From contig CM058234.1 in assembly GCA_030180135.1 (NCBI GenBank), positions 4,712,001 through 4,776,000 on the forward strand: a DNA stretch of 64,000 nucleotides, given 5' to 3'. The notes below the pieces were generated by a model, which made no database searches, was not told where the DNA came from, and saw only the letters and a program-made list of their open reading frames with translations. The translations under genes were made by a program, and so were the position numbers. Origin of the DNA: Orychophragmus violaceus. Its lineage: Eukaryota; Streptophyta; Magnoliopsida; Brassicales; Brassicaceae. Positions 1-8,783 of the stretch are shown here, in pieces. Within the stretch, counting starts at the first letter, position 1; every line of letters starts with the position of its first letter.

Positions 1-1353
1 CACCACCGTGACCGTCGCGACGAGACAAATCCGGAGCCGCCGAGACGAGCCCCACGCGCCCGCACGCGCCGCCACTCGCTGGAAGAGTCACAGGCGCGTG
101 AGATCCACGTGCGCCAGAGGGTCCACGCGCCAGAGTCTCACGCGCCGCCGTCGCCGGAGAACCGCCGGAGCGCCGCCGCCCGCCGCCGATCGCCGCCGCC
201 GTTGACCGCCGGAGCTCCGCCGTTGACCGCCGCCGTTGACCGCCGTCGCCGACCGTTGACCGTCAGTCCGGTTCGCTGGCTGGTCCGGTTCAATCCGATT
301 CCGGTTTAGCTTCCAATTTCAATTTCTGATCCGGTTTAGCTGGTTCAATTCAATTCTGGTTTAAATCAATTCAATTCCCGGTTTGGTTAGGGTCTGGTTT
401 AGGTAATTGGGCTGGTTATGGTTATGGGCATGGTTCAGTCTGGGTTTGGGTCTGGGTCTGGGTTGACCGGGTCAACCGGTTGACTTTGACCTGACCTCGG
501 ACCATAACTTGACCATCCTAAACCCGATTCAAGTGAAACGAAAGCCTATCTCACTCGATTTCTCGTCTTCTTTCCAGATACGATGTCCGTTCGGGCTAAT
601 GGAGCGTCTAAATTACCATTTTGTCCTCTTCTTTGGCTAAGGTGAGGAAACCGTTGGATATGTCCCTTGCTCTATTCCAATTACGGACGATAGTCCTCAG
701 CTAATAGTGTCTTTCCTAGGTAGTGTAGGATAGTAAAACATCTGATGTGATTGGTTGTGGAACGTAGAACTGCTAGGATATCGCTAAGCCCGAAAACGTT
801 GATTGTGTGTGATGGATATGAATGTTTAGAATTGTGGTAGGGCCCCCGAAAGGGTGTTGTGTGTAGGGATGCGTAGCGGTTTGTGCGTGTCCCTTGAGAA
901 AGGCGTCGGGGGTCTGACGAACCCCCATAAGGAGAAAGGATTGCGTGGGCCTACGGGTCGAAGGAAGGGGTCCATGAGTGTGAAATCACGAGTGGATGTA
1001 GTTGCGTGGTGAAAGCCTTCGGGTGATGAATGTTGATTGCAAGGTGTTATTAGTTTAGGACTTGTGTTTCGTAGTTGTGTAGTGTAAGCGGGATCGCGGA
1101 CTCATTAAGTCCGACCTCACTGGGTAATTGTGTTTGAAACAATTACTCAGGCCTCTTTTTCCTTTCCTATCCCCTTTTTCTTGCAGGTCCGGATGCGGGA
1201 TCGATACAGTCACGTGACGTCATTGGTGATTTTTAATACGAAGGAGGCGCCTGGGACCTGGGACAAGTTGAATTAGCGTTCCGGTTGGCCCGAATCCGGT
1301 TCAACGGGCGTCCTAATGTCGCATCTCCGGTTCTCCGGGAGACAGGTGTTACA
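1..1353 (+). mobile_element. Partial LTR of a gypsy-like retrotransposon
   Basis: A GC-rich block unlike the AT-rich DNA after it. It ends in GACAGGTGTTACA at 1341-1353, the kind of terminus seen in LTRs that open with TGTAACACC, and composition changes abruptly there. Positions 190-260 carry repeated GTTGACCGCCG-like motifs. No tRNA primer-binding site follows 1353, so this is a 3' LTR or a solo LTR; its start lies outside the window. The short arginine/proline-rich frames in the first 300 bases come from the GC-rich repeats and are not taken as genes. The superfamily assignment is inference. Confidence 0.5.
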
Positions 1354-2100
1354 AAGATGCTCGAGGAAGAAAACTTCACTCAGCTACTACACGTAAAAAG
1401 AAATAGAGACATTGCGTCTTTTTTTCCTTTATACATATACGAAAATTCTCATTGATCGTTTAATTTATATAGATTTATGTACAAAGAGAGATAGCGAGAA
1501 GAATCATATTCCTCCGTTTCTAAATGTTTGATTTTCTAGGATTTTATTTTTGACCTTAAAATTTTGATTTCTTATGTTATAATTAATGCAGTATTTTAGA
1601 AAGTAAATCATTCCATTTAGTTTTACAAAGACTAATTAATTGCAACTAATAAAAGAGATGAAGTGAAAGGCCAATATGGTGATAATAGTATACATTGGAA
1701 AAACAAAGTCTTGTTTTTACTTTAAACAAATGTGTACGAAAACAATTTTTTGGCACACAAAAAGAAAGAAAAAGACAACAAAGTAATTAGCAAAAATAAC
1801 CATTTAAATCTTCTTAATATGTGTGAAAAATCCAAAAAAAAAAAAAATATTCAAAAATAAAGAAAGTATTGAATTATCTAAAATAGTAAAATGTTTTGTT
1901 TGAAGCCCGGCTCAAATTTTGTCATCCGCATATTTAGAAATTGACTGGCGTAGCAAGGTAAAGAGTACACATAAAATCCAAAAGCTGACCTTAGATATAA
2001 GATGCGCAATAACACAACTTATAGATCATGCCATAAAACAAATAAAATCCAAGAAAAAATTTAGTGTGGATATTGATCTTCTGCATTGGTTGTTGGAGTA
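1354..2100. other. AT-rich spacer, no gene seen
   Basis: About 750 bases of AT-rich DNA with several poly(A) runs. A 60-codon open frame (1919-2101) runs up to the retroelement tail that follows. It matches no domain I recognise and may be an eroded internal part of the same element family. Confidence 0.5.
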
Positions 2101-2208
2101 AGCCTAATATAAAGAAGAGAGGCATGGCCTTATGAAGATACAAGAGATGAGAGAACTCATTGGAGTTAGAGATATTGGAGAAAAGGATTTCAAGCTTAAG
2201 AGGGAGAA
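2101..2208 (+). repeat. Internal 3' tail of the copia element, left copy
   Basis: Nearly identical to 6312-6419. Both copies end in a purine-rich tract (AAGAGGGAGAA here, AAGGGGGAGAA at 6409-6419) directly before an LTR, so this is the polypurine-tract region of a truncated upstream copy. Confidence 0.8.
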
Positions 2209-2532
2209 TGTTAGAGTAAGCTTGTAAATCAAGCTATCTTGAAGAATAAAGAAAAAGGAAATATTTAGGAGTTATCTAAATACTTGTCTAAATAATTAAG
2301 AGTTATCTAATTGTTAGTTTTCCATTTATTAGGAGTTATCTAATAAGGAGTATTTCATATTAGGATAAGGAAAAAGGTACGAGAGATCTCTATATAAGGA
2401 GATGCCAAGATTGTGGCATAACTTATGAGTTTTATGAGAGATTGAGAGCTTAAGTTTTGAGTGAGTTTCTTAAGCTAATAAAGAGAGTTATTCTTTATTA
2501 ATCTTTGAGTTCATAATTCTTCTTTGAAATCA
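2209..2532 (+). repeat. Copia LTR, complete copy
   Basis: A 324-bp LTR starting TGTTAGAGTAAG and ending AAATCA, followed 5 bases later by a primer site. It contains a TATA box (CTATATAAGG) and an AATAAAG-like signal. The motif RGAGTTATCTAA occurs three times in the presumed U3 (2268-2279, 2299-2310, 2332-2343), like a repeated enhancer. Confidence 0.88.
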
Positions 2533-2537
2533 ATAAT

Positions 2538-2550
2538 TGGTATCAGAGCC
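2538..2550 (+). other. Primer-binding site (initiator Met tRNA type)
   Basis: TGGTATCAGAGCC lies 5 bases after the LTR end. This is the standard plant copia primer site, complementary to the 3' end of initiator methionine tRNA. Confidence 0.9.
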
Positions 2551-2750
2551 AGGTTAATCAATCAAGGAGGATTTGATTCATCTTGGTGAAACACAACAAA
2601 GGAGTTGTTGTGTAACACAACAAAGGAGATGTTGTGTAGAGAGCTTTCGAAATCATCTTAAGAAGAAGACGATCTCGAAGGAAGCCGGAGGAAGACTCAC
2701 ACGCGATCGAAGAGAGAGATCGTGAAGTAGTTCTTCGTTCATCTTGAGCT

Positions 2751-5021
2751 ATGGGGAAGAGTGACGATGAAACAACAAGGAAGATAAAAGAAGGAGGGGG
2801 ATCTTTGTCTATCAAATGTCCTATGCTAAATTCAAGCAACTATACGGTATGGGCTATGAGAATGAAGATTTTGCTTAAAGTTCATAAAACTTGGGAAGTT
2901 GTAGAAACAGGAAAAGATAATGGTGATAAAAACGACATGGCAATAGCCTTGTTGTTTCATTCAATTCCTGAGTCTCTTATTCTACAAATCGGTGAACTAG
3001 ACACAGCTCAAGAAGTATGGAATGCTATCAAGGCGAGGCATATGGGAGCAGAGAGAGTAAGAGAGGCGAGATTACAAACTTTAATGGCCGAATTCGACCG
3101 AATAAAGATGAGACCGGATGAGAAAATTGATAAATTCGTTGGGAAGTTATCCGAGATCTCTTCAAAATCAGCTGCGCTTGGAGAAGAAATCGAAGAACCT
3201 AAATTAGTCAAGAAATTCCTTAAGTGTCTTCCCAGAGAGAAATATATTCACATCGTTGCATCTCTTGAACAAGTGCTAGATTTAAACAAAACAAGTTTTG
3301 AGGATATTGTGGGTCGTTTAAAAGCTTATGAAGAACGTGTGGCTGAGGAAGAAGAAGAAGAAAAGGAAGATCAAAGCAAATTAATGTTTGCAAATATGGA
3401 ATCCTACTCTAATCGTGATTCCTATGGTGATTTCAATAGAGGTCGAGGTCGAGGACGTTACTTCAATAGAGGTCGAGGACGTCATAACGGAACCAGAGAT
3501 ACATCAGAAGTGATGTGTTATCGATGCGACAAAATTGGCCATTATGCTTCAAACTGTCCTGAACAAGAAGCACACGAGAATGAAAACAACGATACAGAAA
3601 AGGCAGATGAACTTATGATACACGAGGTGGGGTACTTAAACGAAGAAAGAATCATGCCAAGTAAGTATGAAACAAATGCCGGTGAAGATGATTGTTGGTA
3701 TCTTGACAATGGAGCTAGCAATCACATGAGTGGAGATCGAAGGTACTTTGCGTATATTGATGAGTCCATTACTGGGAAGGTGCGGTTTGGAGATGACTCC
3801 CAAATAGATATAAAAGGAAAGGGATCGATTGAGTTTGTTGATCAAAACGGTGAGGACAGAAAAATATCTGAAGTCTACTTTATCCCAGATCTAAAAAGTA
3901 ATATTATTAGTCTCGGTCAGGCCACTGAATCGGGTTGTGATGTAAGGATGAAAGAAGATTTTCTGACAATGCATGATCATGAAGGAAAACTGCTTGTCAA
4001 AGCAATAAGATCAAATAATCGGTTGTACAAGGTTCGTATGCAAGCTTTGATTAGTGGTCTTAATGAATATTGTTGGAATTCAATTTGGAATTCCGCTGTG
4101 ATGATTAATGATCAATGGAATTCTGAAGAGAAGAGGGCATCAAGTTGCAATTCTGAGACCAAGACTGCGATTTATAATGCTACAACAGGGTCTGCATCAG
4201 TGTCTATGGCGGAACTTGCGCCAGCATCTGCAACAAGGTGTGCAATTGGAAGTGACAAGGATGAAAGTAATCATGTAATTGATGATGGGGCTTTCACTGA
4301 GAACTACAAAACCTTGTATGAGCATTGGTGTAAGCTGGTTGAGGAGAATTCAATATTGACTAAGGAGAAAGTCAAGTTAGAAGCTCAAGTTGCTGAGGTA
4401 CGAAAGTATGCAACAGAGAAGGAAGAAGAAGCATAACAAGCAAGAGTTAAACTTGAAGAAACTCTAAAACGTGTGAGGATGCTGAATAATGGTACAAAAC
4501 AGTTGGATCATCTTCTTACCATTAGCAAAAGTGATCGATGTGGTCTTGGATTCAATGGAGAACCTTCAAAAGCTGACTGTGTTTTTGTGCCTGGTGGAAT
4601 GATGGATGTTGCATCAACAGCTGCTACAAAGACTGAAACTGTTATGAAGTCTACAACTGGTACGTCGACTGGTACGACAACTGGTATGTCGATTGGTACA
4701 GCGACTGCAACAAGGAAAATCCCAGAAGTGAAGAGTGCACCTAAACGAATTTGGCGACCTGTTTGTCACCATTGTGGAGTTGTTGGGCATATTAGGCCAA
4801 GATGCTTCAAGTTATTGAAGGAGAAGAAACGAATGGAGCAAGCTCATGGAGTGAGATTTCATGGTCCAATATGTTATCATTGTGAAGGTAAAAGACATGT
4901 TCAAAGGGCTAATTATGGAGGGACAAGACCCATGAAGATTTGGGGAAAGAAAGTTAATCACTTCAGAGATGGTGCAGTAGGATTTCATCCTAAATATGGA
5001 GGAGGACGGTTCATGTGTTAG
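2751..5021 (+). pseudogene. Gag/protease-like polyprotein with extra zinc-knuckle tail, one in-frame stop
   Basis: ATG at 2751 opens 561 codons to a TAA at 4434-4436. The same frame stays open beyond it to 5021, so the whole is about 756 codons with one nonsense codon. Residues 25-200 are a copia Gag (UBN2/DUF4219 type, SNYTVWAMRMKILL). An RGRGR-rich stretch and a CCHC knuckle (CYRCDKIGHYASNC, about residue 256) follow, then a protease-like segment (LDNGASNHMSG, about 317) and a short piece like the Gag-pre-integrase region. After about residue 425 the sequence changes to an acidic coiled-coil-like part. This leads into a second gag-type tail (GLGFNGE, then CHHCGVVGHIRPRC near residue 673 and a degraded knuckle CYHCEGKRHVQRAN). 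No integrase or RT is present. The tail looks captured from another copia family. The stop context is UAA-CAA-GCA. Confidence 0.78.
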
Positions 5022-5160
5022 TTTTTGACAATGATGTGACTCAAGTAAGGGGAGTTTAGGTGTTGCTTGTTTTGATGATGTTGGATGTTGCTAGTGACAA
5101 AGCCTTTGATGCTAGGGTTGTTGAGATCACATACATAGTCAAAAGGGGAAGATAGAAGAG

Positions 5161-6249
5161 GTACTTGATGTGTCAGTCACGGCGTAGTACAAGTGGTAGT
5201 ACAAGACGTGACTCAGGACGTGGATATATTCGATTGTTGAGATATGAACGAATCCTTAAGATGTGATTTGGTTTATGAGTTGTACTTGATGTGTCAGTCA
5301 CGGCGTAGTACAAGTGGTAGTACAAGACGTGACTCAGGACGTGGATATATTCGATTGTTGAGATATGAACGAATCCTTAAGATGTGATTTGGTTTATGAG
5401 TTGTACTTGATGTGTCAGTCACGGCGTAGTACAAGTGGTAGTACAAGACGTGACTCAGGACGTGGATATATTCGATTGTTGAGATATGAACGAATCCTTA
5501 AGATGTGATTTGGTTTATGAGTTGTACTTGATGTGTCAGTCACGGCGTAATACAAGTGGTAGTACAAGACGTGACTCAGGACGTGGATATATTCGATTGT
5601 TGAGATATGAACGAATCCTTAAGATGTGATTTGGTTTATGAGTTGTACTTGATGTGTCAGTCACGGCGTAGTACAAGTGGTAGTACAAGACGTGACTCAG
5701 GACGTGGATATATTCGATTGTTGAGATATGAACGAATCCTTAAGATGTGATTTGGTTTATGAGTTGTACTTGATGTGTCAGTCACGGCGTAGTACAAGTG
5801 GTAGTACAAGACGTGACTCAGGACGTGGATATATTCGATTGTTGAGATATGAACGAATCCTTAAGATGTGATTTGGTTTATGAGTTGTACTTGATGTGTC
5901 AGTCACGGCGTAGTACAAGTGGTAGTACAAGACGTGACTCAGGACGTGGATATATTCGATTGTTGAGATATGAACGAATCCTTAAGATGTGATTTGGTTT
6001 ATGAGTTGTACTTGATGTGTCAGTCACGGCGTAGTACAAGTGGTAGTACAAGACGTGACTCAGGACGTGGATATATTCGATTGTTGAGATATGAACGAAT
6101 CCTTAAGATCTGATTTGGTTTATGAGTTGTACTTGATGTGTCAGTCACGGCGTAGTACAAGTGGTAGTACAAGACGTGACTCAGGACGTGGATATATTCG
6201 ATTGTTGAGATATGAACGAATCCTTAAGATGTGATTTGGTTTATGAGTT
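5161..6249 (+). repeat. Tandem array, nine copies of a 121-bp unit
   Basis: Units start at 5161, 5282, 5403, 5524, 5645, 5766, 5887, 6008 and 6129, exactly 121 bp apart. I see only two single-base variants: CGTAATAC in copy 4 and AAGATCTG in copy 8. Each unit has an inverted repeat, AGTCACG ... CGTGACT (5175-5181 and 5207-5213 in copy 1), enclosing two GTAGTACAAG motifs. The period is not a multiple of three and no frame stays open across copies, so it is not coding. The array lies between the gag frame and the 3' tail of the retroelement, and near identity implies recent expansion or homogenisation. Confidence 0.97.
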
Positions 6250-6311
6250 GTTTGCTGGAGTGGATGAAGATCTTGGAGTGAAGATTGCAACTTGGAGTGA
6301 GAAGCAAGTTT

Positions 6312-6419
6312 AGCCTAATATAAAGAAGAGAGGCATGGCCTTATGAAGATACAAGAGATGAGAGAACTCATTGGAGTTAGAGATATTGGAGAAAAGGATT
6401 TCAAGCTTAAGGGGGAGAA
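6312..6419 (+). repeat. Internal 3' tail and polypurine tract, right copy
   Basis: Second copy of the 108-bp tail seen at 2101-2208. It ends in AAGGGGGAGAA immediately before the right LTR, as expected for the plus-strand priming site. Confidence 0.85.
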
Positions 6420-6703
6420 TGTTGGAGTAAGCTTGTAAATCAAGCTATCTTGAAGAATAAAGAAAAAGGAAATATTTAAGAATTATCTAAATACTTGTCT
6501 AAATAATTAGGAGTTATCTAATTGTTAGTTTTACATTTATTAGGAGTTATCTAATAAGGAGTATTTCCTATTAGGATAAGGAAAAAGGTATGAGAGATCT
6601 CTATATAAGGAGATGCCAAGGTTGTGGCATAACTTATGAGTTTTATGAGAAATTGAGAGCTTAAGTTTTGAGTGAGTTTCTTAAGCTAATAAAGAGAGTT
6701 ATT
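6420..6703 (+). repeat. Copia LTR, truncated at its 3' end
   Basis: Aligns with 2209-2492 to GTTATTC and then stops matching, so the last 40 or so LTR bases and any target-site duplication are lost. The TATA box is kept. The native sequence of the MATH gene resumes 45 bases before that gene's ATG. Confidence 0.88.
6601..6610 (+). promoter_or_regulatory. LTR TATA box, probable promoter of the MATH gene
   Basis: CTATATAAGG inside the truncated LTR, about 140 bases before the MATH ATG at 6749. Only 45 bases separate the LTR remnant from that ATG, so any core promoter of usual length for this gene must lie in LTR sequence. The function is inferred; the arrangement is seen. Confidence 0.5.
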
Positions 6704-6748
6704 CAGTTCTTTGTTTTATTTTATAGACTTACACATCGTTTTGGTAGA

Positions 6749-7187
6749 ATGGGTTCAAGCTCAGCAGTAGTATCTACAATTGTGGAGAAGTGGAGAGAGC
6801 ATCCTCCCTCTTCGTATTCCCTCAAGGTTCACAACTTCTCGCAACTTGAGAAGTCGACGACGTTCACAGATGATAAATACCAATCTCGTTCTTTCTCCTC
6901 TGGTGGATATAATTGGTACGGTTTGTTATGTCATTGTTCAGCATAAGTGTTCGGTCGTTTTCTTGACTAAAAAGTATCTTATATTACGTCGTTTATAAAA
7001 ACAGGAGACTGATCTTATACCCAAAAGGAAACGAAAAGGACGATGGGAGTGGATTTATTTCCATGTACGTGGAAATAGACAGCAAAAGCTTGATGATATT
7101 CACACCACCAACTGAGGTTTTTGCGGAACTACGTTTCTATGTCTACAACAAGAAAGAAAACAAATACTTTACTTTACAAGGTCAACT

Positions 7188-7232
<45 letters not shown>

Positions 7233-8058
7233 CATATGTATTTCAATCTGCAATACCTTTTACATATTCAGATCTAGAAGTGAAGCGGTTCAATGCCCTT
7301 AAAACGGTGTGGGGCTTGGAGCAAGTTCTACCCTCTGATAAATTCAAGGACAGTAAGAATGGATACGTCTTCGAGGGAGGTCAATGTGAGTTTGGTGTTG
7401 ATGTCATAGTTGCTCCACCCCTCACCAATTGGGAAATCCTCTCTTTTGATGAGAAAATCTCGGATCCCAAGTTCTCTTGGACTTTAAAGAATTTTTCTGA
7501 CTTAAAAGAAAATGTTTACACATCAGATTGTTTTTCAATGGGAGGAAGAGAATGGTGAGTATATATTTTAAAACTCTCTTTTATATATATATATATATAT
7601 ATAAATGAATGAATGTTAACAAGCGCATAATAATTAATGTTCTGTAGGGTTCTAAAGCTGCATCCGAAGGGAGACTCTAGGGCAGATGGCAAATGGTTAT
7701 CCATTTATCTGTATTTAGCTGATAGTGTTAAACTGAAAGCAGATGATAAGATTTTTGTGCAAGCAAAAGTGCGAGTTCTAGACCCACTTGGATCCAATCC
7801 CTCTGAGCGCAAAAGTATATTCTAAAACCCAGTTACATTATTATTTAGATTATGTTTTCGAAACAACAGTTTGATACAGTCTTATGGATATTTCTTGCAG
7901 TTGACTGCTGGGTCGAGGTATCAAGCCCGGCATGGGGCTGGCCTAAGTTTTTGTCTTTGGCTAAACTCCTCAAGGATTACTTGGACAAGGAAGACACGTT
8001 GAGTGTTGAGATAGAATTTGAAGTTGTTTCTGGGACCAAATACTCTCCCATTATCTGA
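6749..8058 (+). CDS. MATH (TRAF-like) domain protein
   Basis: Five exons with consensus splice sites: 6749-6915, 7005-7180, 7272-7554, 7648-7814, 7901-8058. They join to 951 bases, 316 residues plus stop. Two MATH domains are visible. The first runs from about residue 20 (SYSLKVHNFSQL ... GGYNWRLILYPKGN) to about 140, and the second from about 165 (FSWTLKNFSDL ... MGGREWVLKLHPKGD) to the end, closing with EIEFEVVSG. Length and exon pattern fit the large Brassicaceae family of two-MATH proteins, whose members are mostly uncharacterised; one subgroup acts in antiviral long-distance movement restriction. No BTB or other fused domain is present. ATG 6749 is the first in-frame ATG after the LTR. 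The open frame suggests a working gene, but its promoter would be retroelement-derived. A (TC)20 run (7191-7230) and a TA run lie in introns. Confidence 0.88.
7191..7230 (+). repeat. (TC)n microsatellite in MATH intron 2
   Basis: Twenty uninterrupted TC dinucleotides just after the intron 2 donor; likely length-polymorphic. Confidence 0.95.
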
Positions 8059-8783
8059 GCTCTATCTTTACTATAGTACTATGAGGCAATGCTTTCTTTT
8101 CTAATTATCAATGAATTCTCTACTAAGTTGAAATGTTTGAGCTAAAAGGGGTTAAGAGAGAATCAAATTGATAGAGAGATTTGGTTATCAGAAAAAAACA
8201 CTTGATAGAGAGTTTGTTAATTCATGGAAGAAATTGATCATAATCATTGAACCTCTTTTATTACATTATCTCATTCAATTTTTTAATCATTTTGCACATG
8301 TTCTTCATCATCTTATTGTTCATCATCTAACCCATCACACACATATTCACACTTCAAAGTAAGCCTGAAAATTTAAACCGAACCGAAATTTTAGTTTTTA
8401 ATTTAGGTTCAATTATGAATTCAGTTAGATTCAATAGGTTTAAAAAATCAGTTATCGGTCACTTTAATTAAGAGGTTTGGAATGGTTTAACATGACTCAT
8501 CTCTCTCTACTCTCTCTCTCTTTAATGAAGACACCCGAATACAGTGATCCATCCGCTCATTTAACCGGTTTAAAAATAGTCTTTACTTGGATTCAACCAA
8601 CACCAACGAAGACAAACTCAAAATCATAAGTTTTTTTAAACGAAAAATACTTGATTTCCTTATTTTTTTAGCCATTTCTGGTTAAAAATAAAGATTACAA
8701 CAAATATAACCAAAATTTCTGCGTATAAAGATTCATCACACATGGTCAAAACTATTTTGATCATTGTTAAAACAAATACTCCT
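8059..8783. other. Intergenic spacer between MATH and NAT10-like genes
   Basis: The two genes converge, so this holds both 3' ends. 8365-8480 is degenerate AACCGAACCGAAAT / GGTTCAATTA-type sequence, also seen near 51960-52660 and 61940-62240. No coding potential was recognised. Confidence 0.6.

Larger units (their letters stand above)
2101..6703 (+). mobile_element. Non-autonomous gag-only copia element, tandem/composite
   Basis: Order: a 108-bp internal 3' tail (2101-2208), LTR (2209-2532), iMet-type primer site, leader, gag-like reading frame, a 121-bp tandem array, the same 108-bp tail again (6312-6419, ending in a purine tract), then a second LTR (6420-6703) cut off before its end. The tail plus LTR at the left means the left LTR also belonged to an upstream copy, so two elements once shared an LTR and the left one was truncated. 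Integrase, reverse transcriptase and RNase H are absent. This matches terminal-repeat elements with only a GAG domain (TR-GAG class). I count about 9 differences in 284 aligned LTR bases, so the element is not recent. Confidence 0.82.

Noticed and set aside
8..309. Arg/Pro-rich open frames in the first 300 bases
   Set aside because: They come from GC-rich GTTGACCGCCG-type repeats within an LTR; no start context or domain.
5161..6249. Array resembles a CRISPR-like repeat track
   Set aside because: Units are contiguous 121-bp tandem repeats without spacers, in a plant retroelement.
7121..7558. Open frame with SLSLSLS run
   Set aside because: It reads through the (TC)n tract of MATH intron 2 and the real third exon; the spliced model explains it.
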